Below are positions 1-8,545 of a stretch of 64,000 nt of DNA, one piece after another. This DNA comes from Saccharibacillus nicotianae (GTDB taxonomy: Bacteria; Bacillota; Bacilli; Paenibacillales; Paenibacillaceae). Made by a program: the position numbers and the translations under genes. The first letter of the stretch is position 1; each line of letters begins with the position of its first letter. The stretch lies in the NCBI RefSeq assembly GCF_042681745.1, contig NZ_JBHUGF010000010.1, forward strand, positions 434,001 through 498,000, in the 5' to 3' direction. The notes under the pieces were generated by a model, which worked only from the letters and a program-made list of their open reading frames with translations, did no database searches and was not told the origin of the DNA.

Positions 1-51
1 TAGAGCTAGATTCCAGTAGTCGCCAACTAGAATAAACACATTTGTATAAAT

Positions 52-88
52 ATAAGGGTATACTTTTACAGTGTATCCTTATGTTTTG
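52..88 (+). terminator. Possible terminator of an upstream gene
   Basis: An inverted repeat (52-63 against 71-82, with a G-T pair) is followed by a short T run. It would end a gene lying left of the window. No coding sequence is visible in the first 250 bases. Confidence 0.35.
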
Positions 89-171
89 ATCAAAAATACA
101 TATGTTATAAAATAAAAAAGGATAATGATAAATTGCAGTAAGTGTTTCTATAGAACAGGCAGAAAATTAAC

Positions 172-201
172 TTGACGTGAAATAGTGAAATACGGTATAT
201 T
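172..201 (+). promoter_or_regulatory. Sigma-A-like promoter of the CAU tRNA
   Basis: TTGACG at 172-177 and TATATT at 196-201 are separated by 18 bases, about 55 bases upstream of the tRNA. Assigned by consensus match only. Confidence 0.5.
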
Positions 202-255
202 AATTGAGTCGCTGTTTATATTACATTCCAATTGAAATCGTTCTTTTGGAGATGC

Positions 256-329
256 GGGCCTATAGCTCAGTTGGTTAGAGCTACCGGCTCATAACCGGTT
301 GGTCGGGGGTTCGAGTCCCTCTGGGCCCA
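256..329 (+). tRNA. tRNA with CAU anticodon (Met or Ile2)
   Basis: A full cloverleaf can be drawn. The 7-bp acceptor stem GGGCCTA pairs with 322-328 (one T-G pair), the D-arm reads AGCTCAGTTGG, the anticodon loop carries CAT, and the T-arm has GGTTCGAGTCC. The 3' CCA is not encoded. A CAU anticodon can be elongator Met or lysidine-modified Ile2. The acceptor and D-arm resemble Bacillus tRNA-Ile, which leans towards Ile2, but the sequence does not settle it. Confidence 0.93.
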
Positions 330-333
330 TTAG

Positions 334-367
334 AAAAAGACCCTTACATCTGTAAGGGTCTTTTTTT
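334..367 (+). terminator. Rho-independent terminator after tRNA
   Basis: A near-perfect hairpin with arms AAAGACCCTTACA and TGTAAGGGTCTTT runs into a T tract directly after the tRNA. The A-rich 5' side means it may also end the reverse-strand small gene at 380-451. Confidence 0.9.
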
Positions 368-379
368 ATAAATATTAGT

Positions 380-451
380 TTATCTTTTTCTACGTCGCAT
401 AAATAACATAACTAACAGCACAACAATCACGACAATTAGAATAAATTTCAT
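380..451 (-). CDS. 23-residue single-pass membrane peptide
   Basis: A very short reverse-strand frame reads MKFILIVV then a run of Val/Leu/Ile/Met, closing with a basic Arg-Arg-Arg-Lys-Arg tail. This is one transmembrane helix with a cytoplasmic positive end. A strong GGAGGTAAT ribosome binding site lies 9 bases before the ATG, and a terminator hairpin (334-367) follows. No function is recognised. Bacterial peptides of this design are often membrane-complex modulators or stress peptides, but that is only analogy. The gene lies downstream of the 66-residue gene at 511-711 on the same strand and may share its transcript. Confidence 0.5.
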   Translation of the reverse strand: MKFILIVVIVVLLVMLFMRRRKR

Positions 452-510
452 AGCGTATTACCTCCAAGCTTTATCCCTGATCAAGTAGTTCAAAAGAATC
501 AGAAGTATTT

Positions 511-711
511 TTATTGATGAGAAGAATCTTTAGAAGAGGAGTCTTTTTTAGAATCTTTGCTGAAATCATCTTTCACTTTGTCTACCGATTCGCTGACTGC
601 TTCTTCTAACAGATTTTCTGCTGATTGATTTTTATTAGAGTCTGGATCTGGTATAGGATCTACACCTGCTCCGCGTTCTTCATGGTTTTTGTACTCATCC
701 GGTTTACTCAT
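511..711 (-). CDS. Small hydrophilic hypothetical protein (66 aa)
   Basis: The protein is rich in Asp, Glu, Lys and Ser, with a PIPDPD segment near the N-terminus and a Lys/Asp/Ser-rich C-terminal tail. It has no membrane segment and no predicted fold, so it is probably disordered. An AAAGGA ribosome binding site precedes the ATG. The composition resembles small stress- or spore-associated proteins of Bacillales, but no family was recognised. Confidence 0.65.
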   Translation of the reverse strand: MSKPDEYKNHEERGAGVDPIPDPDSNKNQSAENLLEEAVSESVDKVKDDFSKDSKKDSSSKDSSHQ

Positions 712-1004
712 TATGAAGTCATCCTTTCGTCTATCTAGCTATTTTCGACATCATAGATATTGAACTTATTTGTAAATAAATATAAAGGCTATGTTATCGA
801 AATAAACCATTGTGACGTCAGATGAATCACAAATATAAACTTTATCTGATTTGATATGTGTATACAAACATATTGTATAAGCAGAAAAAAGTACAAAAAT
901 TCACAATACATTATTTTAAATTTAATATATAATACATTTAAGTGTAATTTGGGTATATAGAACTATGCTTGATATTTTCTTAATGAAAGACGGTGGAGTT
1001 CATA

Positions 1005-2276
1005 ATGAATACTTCTTCAATCAGTAACATTTTATATCAAAATGTAGGTGATGCGGCAGACCATATTATCAAAATCATAGGTGGACTTATCCATATCAAT
1101 ACTATTTTTATCGCTAGCAATGATGGTTTAAATAACGTAATTATGCGAGCTTATAACCGTGATGAACATCTTGTAGAAGAAGGAAGTATACTTCCTCTGG
1201 AATTAAGTTATTGTAGTCTAGTTATTAATCATGCCAATCCTCAACAAAATAAGCCTTTAATTATCGAGAATACCAATGAAAATGAATTAACACGCCATAT
1301 GGACGTGACACGTTCTATTGGTGGTGGTTCTTTTATAGGATTACCGGTACGTTTGCGAGATGGTAGTATTTATGGAACGATTTGTGCATTGGATCGCAAT
1401 ACGTACAAATTCAGTGAAGCTGATATCCAAACGTTAGAAACGATGACGATCTTTTTGGCATATGTAGTAGAGCTAGAGAAAATGGTAAATGATCTGAAGC
1501 AAAAAGAAATCGAACTAGAACAAGCCCGTCTAAAAGCAGAAAACTCTGCACAAGTGAATCGTAACCTTTTAGCGATTATGGGACATGAAATTCGTACACC
1601 GATGACCAACATTGTAGGTGTAGCGGATCTGATGATGGATTCAGAAATAGATCCACAGCAACAGGTCTATATGGATATTATTGAATCCAGCAATCAGTCG
1701 ATGCTGAATTTGGTAGAAGATATTTTGAGTTTTAGTCATATGGAAGAAGGAGCTACGAAGATTGATCAAGAACCTTTTGATCTGATGCATACGATTAACG
1801 AAGTGGTTACTTCACTGGGTACACCTTTGGACGAGAATCCAATTATATTGAACATGAATACAGACCAAAGCGAACTTCCATTGATTTACGGTGATGCGTT
1901 ACGTTTGAGACAAATATTGATCAATACACTTAATGCGTTGCGTTTCAATTCAGTAGGGCAATTAACATTAGCAGCATCAACAGTTGTAATTGATTCTGAT
2001 AACAATGTATCACTGGATATTACTGTACACAATTCTCATATGACAGTAGATATCACAACGTTAGAACAATTATTTGATTCGCTAAAAGAAGCTAACGATA
2101 TATCATGGTATCAGCAATACGGTAGTATCGGTCTGAATCTAGCGATCAGTCGAAAATTAATCCATTTGATGAATGGAGAATTTGAAATGAACAGTGGACA
2201 AGATGGAACGATTATTCGTTTTAATTTATTACTACCGCAGTACATTTCTGTTGAAAATATAGATATTATATCTTAG
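1005..2276 (+). CDS. GAF-domain sensor histidine kinase with degenerate ATP-binding motifs
   Basis: The 423-residue cytosolic protein has a GAF sensor domain at about residues 15-150, a coiled-coil linker at 150-185, a HisKA domain with phospho-acceptor motif GHEIRTP (His194), and an HATPase-like C-terminus. The N-box region is recognisable (INTLNALRF) and a G2-like SIGLNLAIS motif is present. The G1 motif DxGxG is missing; that stretch reads HNSHMTVD. ATP binding or kinase activity is therefore doubtful, and it may act as a docking or phosphotransfer partner. No response regulator lies next to it. I place the start at the ATG at 1005, because GGTGGAG (992-998) is then a correctly spaced ribosome binding site; an in-frame GTG at 993 lies inside that site. 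Confidence 0.85.
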   Translation: MNTSSISNILYQNVGDAADHIIKIIGGLIHINTIFIASNDGLNNVIMRAYNRDEHLVEEGSILPLELSYCSLVINHANPQQNKPLIIENTNENELTRHMDVTRSIGGGSFIGLPVRLRDGSIYGTICALDRNTYKFSEADIQTLETMTIFLAYVVELEKMVNDLKQKEIELEQARLKAENSAQVNRNLLAIMGHEIRTPMTNIVGVADLMMDSEIDPQQQVYMDIIESSNQSMLNLVEDILSFSHMEEGATKIDQEPFDLMHTINEVVTSLGTPLDENPIILNMNTDQSELPLIYGDALRLRQILINTLNALRFNSVGQLTLAASTVVIDSDNNVSLDITVHNSHMTVDITTLEQLFDSLKEANDISWYQQYGSIGLNLAISRKLIHLMNGEFEMNSGQDGTIIRFNLLLPQYISVENIDIIS

Positions 2277-2322
2277 AAAATCGACTGTTTGATTAACTAA
2301 AAATAAAATCGAATCCAAAGTG

Positions 2323-2352
2323 TTGACAGTTAGATATCTAGCATGGTATGAT
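2323..2352 (+). promoter_or_regulatory. Strong sigma-A promoter of the tRNA-Leu pair
   Basis: A consensus -35 TTGACA (2323-2328) and a TATGAT -10 (2347-2352) are 18 bases apart, about 75 bases before the first tRNA-Leu. Confidence 0.7.
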
Positions 2353-2429
2353 CTTAAATGTTGGCGAAACAATCACAGCAAGTGACATCGTCAGCAGGCA
2401 TGAAGATGAATTTATTCATCTCAACATGT

Positions 2430-2515
2430 GCCGGGGTGGCGGAACTGGCAGACGCACAGGACTTAAAATCCTGCGGTAGGTGACTACCGTACCGGTTCGA
2501 TTCCGGTCCTCGGCA
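2430..2515 (+). tRNA. tRNA-Leu (UAA), copy 1
   Basis: An 86-base class II tRNA with a long variable arm (GGTAGGTGACTACC). The anticodon loop CTTAAAA reads UAA, and the acceptor stem GCCGGGG pairs with 2508-2514. CCA is not encoded. It is the first of two tandem copies. Confidence 0.96.
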
Positions 2516-2609
2516 TACTTATATTTTTGATATAAGTATAACGTAATACAAGCAGTACATAAAGACAAGAAGCACATGTATAATCCTTAGCTTCAAGCAG
2601 GGTTACTGT

Positions 2610-2695
2610 GCCGGGGTGGCGGAACTGGCAGACGCACAGGACTTAAAATCCTGCGGTAGGTGACTACCGTACCGGTTCGATTCCGGTTCTCGGCA
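2610..2695 (+). tRNA. tRNA-Leu (UAA), copy 2
   Basis: The sequence is identical to copy 1 except for a C-to-T change at 2688, which turns the innermost acceptor pair into a G-U wobble. The start lies exactly 180 bases after that of copy 1. The 94-base spacer is not duplicated, and CCA is not encoded. Confidence 0.95.
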
Positions 2696-2717
2696 TTATG
2701 AGATGTACAGATGATAC

Positions 2718-2770
2718 AAAAAAAGATCGCTTTGCTCTTATGTAATATAGAGAGTAAAGCGATCTTTTTT
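2718..2770. terminator. Bidirectional Rho-independent terminator
   Basis: Arms AAAAGATCGCTTT (ending 2733) and AAAGCGATCTTTT (from 2756) are flanked by A and T runs on both sides. The hairpin can end the tRNA-Leu transcript and the reverse-strand hydrolase gene that converges on it. Confidence 0.88.
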
Positions 2771-2782
2771 ATTATTTTTATG

Positions 2783-3505
2783 TTACGAAAGATACGGTTT
2801 GAGGTTTTCTAAAATAACTGCATAAGCATTAGGCCACATATGAATCCCATCAGTCGAAAATTCTTCTTTTAAATTGCCATGCTCATCTGCTAATCCTGCA
2901 TTTACATTAATAAAGTGAAAATGGTGTTGACTAGCTAGTTCTTCAATAGCAGTATTAGCTTCCTCAATATTAGATCGAGTACGTGTAGCGAACATCTCCG
3001 CTTTCATTGAAGGATCAAGTCCGAAATCAGCTTCTCCATTCACAGGGTAGTATGCCATTACATAGACTTCGCATTGAGGTAATCGTTCTTTGATTTGATC
3101 CATGATTGTATTGTAATTGGTAAGAAGGACTTCTTTTTGGTAGCCATTAGGTCCGATAGATCCAATATCATTTGAGCCGATATTAATAAATATTTTGGAT
3201 GGAGCAAGTGCAAAAATACAATCTTCTATCACTTCAAGAAGATCAGCCGTTGTACTTCCTGCAATGCCTCGATTGTAGATGATCTTCTGTAAATTAAGAT
3301 TCAGTTGCATTTCATTGCTAGGGAACCATTCCATTAAAGAAGAACCTACAAATAAAATTTGTTCTTTCGTTATAAACTGATTAAGTTGTTTATACTTTTG
3401 ATGTGTACTTTTCTTTTGTTCACTAAAGTTATTCATCATCATCGTTTGAATTACTGCTTGTACATCCTCATCTTGCATCAGTTTCTTCATTTGCTCTGGA
3501 TTCAT
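2783..3505 (-). CDS. SGNH/GDSL-family hydrolase
   Basis: A 240-residue cytosolic esterase or lipase of the SGNH fold. Block I is FVGSSLMEW (nucleophile Ser55 or Ser56), block II the Gly in AGSTTADL, block III NIGSNDIG (Asn of the oxyanion hole), and block V DGIHMWP with catalytic Asp219 and His222. All four SGNH elements are present, so the enzyme should be active. There is no signal peptide; the first 45 residues form a Met/Gln-rich helical extension. The substrate is unknown; related enzymes act on acyl or acetyl esters of lipids or sugars. It stands alone, with a bidirectional terminator at its 3' end. Confidence 0.88.
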   Translation of the reverse strand: MNPEQMKKLMQDEDVQAVIQTMMMNNFSEQKKSTHQKYKQLNQFITKEQILFVGSSLMEWFPSNEMQLNLNLQKIIYNRGIAGSTTADLLEVIEDCIFALAPSKIFINIGSNDIGSIGPNGYQKEVLLTNYNTIMDQIKERLPQCEVYVMAYYPVNGEADFGLDPSMKAEMFATRTRSNIEEANTAIEELASQHHFHFINVNAGLADEHGNLKEEFSTDGIHMWPNAYAVILENLKPYLS

Positions 3506-4268
3506 GATTTATCTGCTCCTTTGAAGGGGTGATGATTTATTTATATCTTTATTATTGGATAGTACTAAAGACAAGCATATACTTAGAATAAAACAATGTA
3601 AAATGTACTGTAATATATGATCTAACTCTGAATTTCTTATGATGTAATAAGTATTCATAGTATAGGTATATAATTAGAATTAGAGTCAGAATATGAGTCT
3701 CGACAAAATTACACCTATCTTTTATCGTTTTGGGATAATCACGATTTGGATTAGGGCAATCTTTAGACGTTAATCGATAATGATATAGAAAGCTCTCACC
3801 GAACCTTCTAACCATCATATACATGCTTAAATAATATTTTATACCCTTTACTTCTTTTGTCGTTGTAGAATCAATATAGAGCGTTCTCTCGCTAACAAGT
3901 AATTATTATAATTTGCAATACATAGCCTTCATAAAAGAACAGCAAACTCGATACTTATACTTATATACATAACTTTATAATAGCTAGAAAGATCATCCTC
4001 TATAGGGTGATCTTTTTTTGTGAAAATTTATTCCAGATAATACTAAAAATATATATATTTTTATATTTAAATTATGTATGATATGTATAATAAACAAAAT
4101 TCAAATTATTTTAAAAATATAATTATATTAATTAAAATAATTAAGGAGGTGGTAGAACCTAGTATAATATTCTCTTTAGTATCTCTATCAATTGTGAATG
4201 TATGTTACACATCGTTAGTTACAGGATAGGAGTAGATAGAAAACACTGAACTTGATAAAGGAGGCAAT
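3506..4268. other. 763-base intergenic region without a supported gene
   Basis: AT-rich sequence separating the divergent hydrolase and mannanase genes. I see one clear element, the terminator-like hairpin at 3987-4019. An isolated AAGGAGG at about 4142-4148 is not followed by a credible gene. The promoter of the mannanase gene must lie in the last 250 bases, but no single -35/-10 pair stands out. Confidence 0.6.
3987..4019 (+). terminator. Terminator-like hairpin
   Basis: AAAGATCATCC and GGGTGATCTTT pair around a TCTATA loop and run into seven Ts. No gene is visible directly upstream on the forward strand, so it may insulate the mannanase gene or end a small RNA. Confidence 0.6.
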
Positions 4269-5666
4269 ATGATGGTGAAAATAAGTCGTACTTTGTTGCT
4301 TGTTCTAGTAATGTTCAGTTTGGTGTTTGGAGGTGTAGCTGTTTCTTTGTCGTCTCAACTGGAAGCAGCGGGTGTTAATTTGGCACAGGGCAAACCAGTA
4401 ACGGTTTCTTCAACTGAAGCAGGTAGCAATATAGCGTCTAATGCTGTAGATGGTAATACGTCGACACGCTGGGCATCTACAACTGCGGATACACAATATT
4501 ACATTGTTGATTTGGGAGCGGCACAATCAGTATCCAGTGTTATTTTACGCTGGGAAGCGGCATATGCGAAGCAATTTCAGATTCAGACATCTACCGATAA
4601 TGTGAACTGGACAACAGCGTATTCGAACTATAGCAATACAGGAGGAACGAATACGATTACGTTTCCATCGACTACAGCTAGATATGTGAAAATGTATGCT
4701 TTTCAACGGGCGACTACGTATGGCTATTCTTTATATGAATTTGAAATATACGGCAGTGATCCCCAAGCGGCTACAGGAGTCCTTGATTATATTAAAAGTA
4801 TTAGTGGCAAACAAACAGTCATCGGCATGCACAATCGTGAACCGAATGCTACCCCGGCTGTACAGACAGAAAAAGTAAAAAGTATTACAGGTAAATATCC
4901 AGGGTTATGGAGTGGGGATTTATTATTTTCAGCGAACGATGTCAATAACCGTTGGAATATGATTTATGAAGCCAAAAAGCAGTGGGATAATGGAGCAATA
5001 GTACAGGTGATGATGCATGTTACCCCGCCTACGCAAGCTGATGCAGGTAATTGGGAAGGTGGAGTAGTCAGTCATTTAAGTGATGCTCAGTGGAAAGACT
5101 TAACAACTAACGGAGGTACACTAAATAAAGCGTGGAAAGCTCGCTTGGACAACTATGCACAGTATCTTCAGTATTTAGAAGATAACAAAGTCACTGTATT
5201 GTTCCGTCCATTTCATGAAATGAATCAAGGGGTATTCTGGTGGGCTGGTCGTCCGGGAAGTACAGGTACGGCTGAGTTGTATCGCTTAACCCATGATTAT
5301 CTTGTGAATACGAAAGGGTTGAGTAATCTTGTATGGGTATGGGATATGCAAGATTTAGACTTGAATTGGAATGTATACAATCCAGGTAGTGCGTACTGGG
5401 ATATCTTTGCTTTGGATGTATACAATCCAGACGGATTCACTACGCAGAAATACAATACCGCTTTGAGTGTAGCAAATGGCAAGCCGATAGCAATTGGCGA
5501 ATGTGATGTACTACCAACGCCTAGCCAGTTGGCTGCTCAACCCAAATGGACATTTGCTATGAGCTGGGCAGAACTAACTTTTGAAAAAAATAGCAATGCA
5601 CAGATCCAGACTGTCTATAATGCTTCCAATGTGATTACACGCGATGAGTTACCCAAGTTAAAGTAA
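4269..5666 (+). CDS. Secreted GH26 beta-mannanase with F5/8-type C carbohydrate-binding module
   Basis: The enzyme cuts internal beta-1,4-mannosidic bonds of plant mannans outside the cell. Residues 1-34 form a signal peptide ending near LEAAG. Residues 36-163 form an F5/8 type C (CBM32-like) module starting NLAQGKPVTVSS. Residues 172-465 form the GH26 catalytic domain. The general acid is Glu317 in RPFHEMN, followed by the family-typical FWW, and the nucleophile is Glu411 in IGECD. The 465-residue length is normal for a two-domain GH26 enzyme. AAAGGAGG precedes the paired ATGs at 4269 and 4272. It starts a mannan locus with the downstream LacI-type regulator, sugar importer and beta-mannosidase, and it ends at its own strong terminator. 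Confidence 0.92.
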   Translation: MMVKISRTLLLVLVMFSLVFGGVAVSLSSQLEAAGVNLAQGKPVTVSSTEAGSNIASNAVDGNTSTRWASTTADTQYYIVDLGAAQSVSSVILRWEAAYAKQFQIQTSTDNVNWTTAYSNYSNTGGTNTITFPSTTARYVKMYAFQRATTYGYSLYEFEIYGSDPQAATGVLDYIKSISGKQTVIGMHNREPNATPAVQTEKVKSITGKYPGLWSGDLLFSANDVNNRWNMIYEAKKQWDNGAIVQVMMHVTPPTQADAGNWEGGVVSHLSDAQWKDLTTNGGTLNKAWKARLDNYAQYLQYLEDNKVTVLFRPFHEMNQGVFWWAGRPGSTGTAELYRLTHDYLVNTKGLSNLVWVWDMQDLDLNWNVYNPGSAYWDIFALDVYNPDGFTTQKYNTALSVANGKPIAIGECDVLPTPSQLAAQPKWTFAMSWAELTFEKNSNAQIQTVYNASNVITRDELPKLK

Positions 5667-5740
5667 TGATGCAATAAAAGATAGACGACAGGTATTGCAC
5701 AATATGTACCCGATCATAAATAAGAGCGTCTAAGATAAAG

Positions 5741-5791
5741 AATCCAAACAGTGAGCTAAGAGAAATCTCTTGGTGACTGTTTGGATTTTTT
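5741..5791 (+). terminator. Rho-independent terminator of the mannanase gene
   Basis: AATCCAAACAGT pairs with ACTGTTTGGATT across a 23-base loop and is followed by Ts. Confidence 0.9.
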
Positions 5792-5906
5792 GGTCTACAT
5801 ATAGAGAAAGTATTAGAGTTGAAATTTGTTGAATAAAGCTTTATTGTTAAGTCAAGTGAATCTAAATACAGATAGACGATATAACAAAAGGGGGATTATC
5901 AGCTCT

Positions 5907-6953
5907 ATGAAAAAAATTACGCTACAAGTGATTGCAGATGAATTGAAAGTCTCTAAAGCACTTGTCTCCAAAGCGTTATCGAATGATCCTGCTGTAAATG
6001 AAGGTACAAGAGAAAAAATATGGCAAACTGCTGAAGAAATGGGTTACCGGATTAAGCCGGTTCGCAAAAAAGTTTCCGATACTCAAACTGGTAATATTGT
6101 CGTTCTTATGCCTAGAGCATACTTGGATGATATTGAATACTGGGGCAAAGTGATGCAAGGCGTCGAAGCTGAATTAACCAATCATCAATTTAGTATGATT
6201 TTATCAACAATAGATATTAGTTTGTTCCCCAAAGAAGGATTGCCGTCTAGCATCTATGATCGTAAAGCAGATGGAGCGATAGTGATGGGGCATTTACCGG
6301 ATAATTATATCGAAATGTTACGTTCAATTGATTTTCCATTTGTAATGTTAGATGCTAATTTATTAGATCCTTCGATCGATCATATTCTGGCAAATAACTT
6401 TCTAGGTGCTTATCAAGCGACTAATTATTTGTTTGCACAAGGTCATCGGAAAGTAGGGTTTGTAGGTGATCCAGATGCTTCATGGAGCTTTCGTGAACGT
6501 AGCCGCGGATTTCGTGAAGCGATTCGTGATTTTAATGAAAAAAATGATGAACAAATTCAAGCTACATTTATTGCCGGTATCGGTGTAAGTGGTACAGGTA
6601 TGTATATTACAGGTGAATTTTCAGATACATTGAAAACGCAAACAACCTCAGATCAAGCTTTAACCGGACTATTTTGCGGAAATGATGTGGTAGCTTTAGA
6701 GACACTTAGTTTATTATCGAAATGGGATGTAAATTGTCCGCAAGATGTATCGATTATCGGATTTGACGATTTAACATTAACAGAATTGATGAACCCCAAA
6801 TTAACTACAGTTCGTGTACCTAAAAATGATATTGGTATGCGTGCAGTACAGATGTTAATGCGCCGCATCGAAAATCCCGAGGTGACTCCCGAACATATAC
6901 TAATGTCTACACAATTGATTGAACGGGCATCGATTACAGCACCTAAGCAGTAA
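5907..6953 (+). CDS. LacI/GalR-family transcriptional regulator of the mannan locus
   Basis: A 348-residue repressor. The N-terminal LacI helix-turn-helix (ITLQVIADELKVSKALVSKAL, about residues 4-24) is followed by a periplasmic-binding-like effector domain ending in a typical DDLTLTELMNP and LTTVRVP region. It probably senses a manno-oligosaccharide and controls the downstream importer and beta-mannosidase; this is inferred from position. The start is the ATG at 5907, which places the helix-turn-helix at the very N-terminus as in the family. The TTG at 5826 would add 27 atypical residues. The GGGGG ribosome binding site (5890-5894) lies 12 bases away, rather far. A terminator at 7067-7111 separates it from the transporter operon. 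Confidence 0.85.
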   Translation: MKKITLQVIADELKVSKALVSKALSNDPAVNEGTREKIWQTAEEMGYRIKPVRKKVSDTQTGNIVVLMPRAYLDDIEYWGKVMQGVEAELTNHQFSMILSTIDISLFPKEGLPSSIYDRKADGAIVMGHLPDNYIEMLRSIDFPFVMLDANLLDPSIDHILANNFLGAYQATNYLFAQGHRKVGFVGDPDASWSFRERSRGFREAIRDFNEKNDEQIQATFIAGIGVSGTGMYITGEFSDTLKTQTTSDQALTGLFCGNDVVALETLSLLSKWDVNCPQDVSIIGFDDLTLTELMNPKLTTVRVPKNDIGMRAVQMLMRRIENPEVTPEHILMSTQLIERASITAPKQ

Positions 6954-7066
6954 ATAGAAGCAAAGTGTAGTATGCAACAAATGATATTGCTAAACCACCA
7001 AAGTTATATAGTACAGGCAAACATATAGATATCGATTACAGAAATAGTGAAACCCAAATATATTGT

Positions 7067-7111
7067 AAAAGACACTTCGCAAGCACTACTTGTGCGCTGA
7101 GTGTCTTTTTG
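7067..7111 (+). terminator. Rho-independent terminator after the LacI-type gene
   Basis: AAAAGACACT pairs with AGTGTCTTTT, with an inner CGCAAG/CTTGTGCG hairpin and a trailing T run. It ends the regulator transcript before the importer operon. Confidence 0.88.
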
Positions 7112-7209
7112 CTATACATCTACATCATATACTTTTCAAAAATTATATAATGTTGAATTAAATATAATTATATTGTTGAAATAAAAGTTTAATTATGTTA
7201 ATGTTTGGA

Positions 7210-7223
7210 TGTAAGCGATATCA
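7210..7223 (+). promoter_or_regulatory. cre site (CcpA catabolite repression)
   Basis: TGTAAGCGATATCA matches the Bacillus cre consensus TGWAANCGNTNWCA at every defined position. It lies 19 bases before the start codon of the sugar-binding lipoprotein, where bound CcpA would block the operon while glucose is present. Confidence 0.75.
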
Positions 7224-7241
7224 ATATTAGGGGGCTTTAAA

Positions 7242-8492
7242 GTGAAAAAGATATATTTGTCTGTACTGCTCATGTGTATATTTTCGTTATTGTTGACAGC
7301 CTGTGGTGGAAGTCAGAGTACACCAGCAGACAAAAATGAAATTAGTGGCACGATTACTTTTTTAACCAATCGGACAGATATGGTTGGCGAAAAATATGAT
7401 GATTATGCCAAACGTTTTAACGAAAAATATCCAGATGCTCATGTCGAATTTGAAGCGGTCACTGATCTAGACAAAACGACTAAAATTCGTGTTGGCTCTG
7501 GCGAATTTCCTGATGTGGTATTGATTCCGACTATTCCTAATTCAGACCTCCCCAAATATTTCACTCCATTAGATGATCTCGGATTAAACGACCGTATTTA
7601 TTTTAAAGACTACAAATCATATGAAAACAAAGTGTATGGGATTTCAGTAGGCGCAACTACAACAGGTATTTTATACAACAAAAAAGCGTTCGCCGATGCA
7701 GGTATTACTGCTGTTCCGCAAACACTGGACGAGTTTTATGCAGCGGCAGATAAGCTCAAAGCCGCAGGTAAAGTCGCATTGGCCTCCAACTTTAAAGATC
7801 AGTGGACATTATATCCGTGGTCGTCTGAGATTCCAACAGCTATAGCAGGTGATGCGAATCTCAATAACAAACGACTTGAAAGTGATGCTCCTTATCAATT
7901 AGATAATCCATATGGTCAATCGATGGGCATTATTCGCAATATGTATGAAAAAGGTTATTTAGAACCAGATATCAACTCTACCAACTGGGAACAGTCCAAA
8001 AAAGATATTGCTAGCGGCAAATTTGCTATGTATGTGATCGGTAACTGGGCGATTCCACAAGTTATTGAAAGTGGCACTGATTCCAGCAATATCGGATATT
8101 TCCCATTCCCTTACGATAACTCTGGTAAGCACAATGTGACATTAGCACCGGACTGGGCATACGGTGTGAACAAAAATAGCGAACATCCTGCAACAGCCAA
8201 AGCTTTTGTAAAGTGGATGCTAGAAGATTCAGGATTTGATGACTTTGCTGGATTTATTCCTGTATTAAAAGACAAAAAGCCGGCTGTTGAACAACTTACT
8301 GAATTTAATAGCTTCAAACCAAAATATATAGAAGCAGTATCTGATGATCCTAAAGTCACTGCTATCGTAAATAAAGCACAAATTACAAAAGAAGCATTTG
8401 TGCAAGAATTTGTACTAGCACCTGATCCGCAAACGATTATCGATAAATATAATGCGGCATGGGCTAATGCCAAAAAATCATTAGGTAATTAA
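7242..8492 (+). CDS. ABC sugar-binding lipoprotein (mannan locus)
   Basis: A 416-residue family 1 extracellular solute-binding protein. The N-terminus is a lipoprotein signal with lipobox LTAC (Cys21), followed by a short linker and the two-lobe binding fold; LYNKKAFADAG is the family signature. It should capture a sugar, by context manno-oligosaccharides released by the GH26 enzyme, and hand it to the two permeases downstream. The start is a GTG at 7242 after a GGGGG-type ribosome binding site. A stem-loop (8546-8587) separates it from the permease genes and probably raises the binding protein's share of the mRNA. No ATPase gene is nearby, so a shared MsmX-type ATPase encoded elsewhere is likely. 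Confidence 0.9.
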   Translation: MKKIYLSVLLMCIFSLLLTACGGSQSTPADKNEISGTITFLTNRTDMVGEKYDDYAKRFNEKYPDAHVEFEAVTDLDKTTKIRVGSGEFPDVVLIPTIPNSDLPKYFTPLDDLGLNDRIYFKDYKSYENKVYGISVGATTTGILYNKKAFADAGITAVPQTLDEFYAAADKLKAAGKVALASNFKDQWTLYPWSSEIPTAIAGDANLNNKRLESDAPYQLDNPYGQSMGIIRNMYEKGYLEPDINSTNWEQSKKDIASGKFAMYVIGNWAIPQVIESGTDSSNIGYFPFPYDNSGKHNVTLAPDWAYGVNKNSEHPATAKAFVKWMLEDSGFDDFAGFIPVLKDKKPAVEQLTEFNSFKPKYIEAVSDDPKVTAIVNKAQITKEAFVQEFVLAPDPQTIIDKYNAAWANAKKSLGN

Positions 8493-8545
8493 CAACACGA
8501 TACAGAAGTCTATTTGTGATCACACTAGAACAGATAAGAAAAGAT

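Noticed and set aside
3552..3824. Reverse-strand 90-codon open frame
   Set aside because: No ribosome binding site, odd composition rich in Tyr, His and Cys, and no family resemblance. Treated as chance in AT-rich DNA.
4142..4226. Possible leader peptide after an AAGGAGG motif
   Set aside because: The only start codon (GTG) lies inside the ribosome binding site itself, and the predicted peptide shows no recognisable feature.
8111..8473. Reverse-strand 120-codon open frame inside the sugar-binding protein gene
   Set aside because: Fully overlaps a well-supported gene on the other strand and resembles no protein family.
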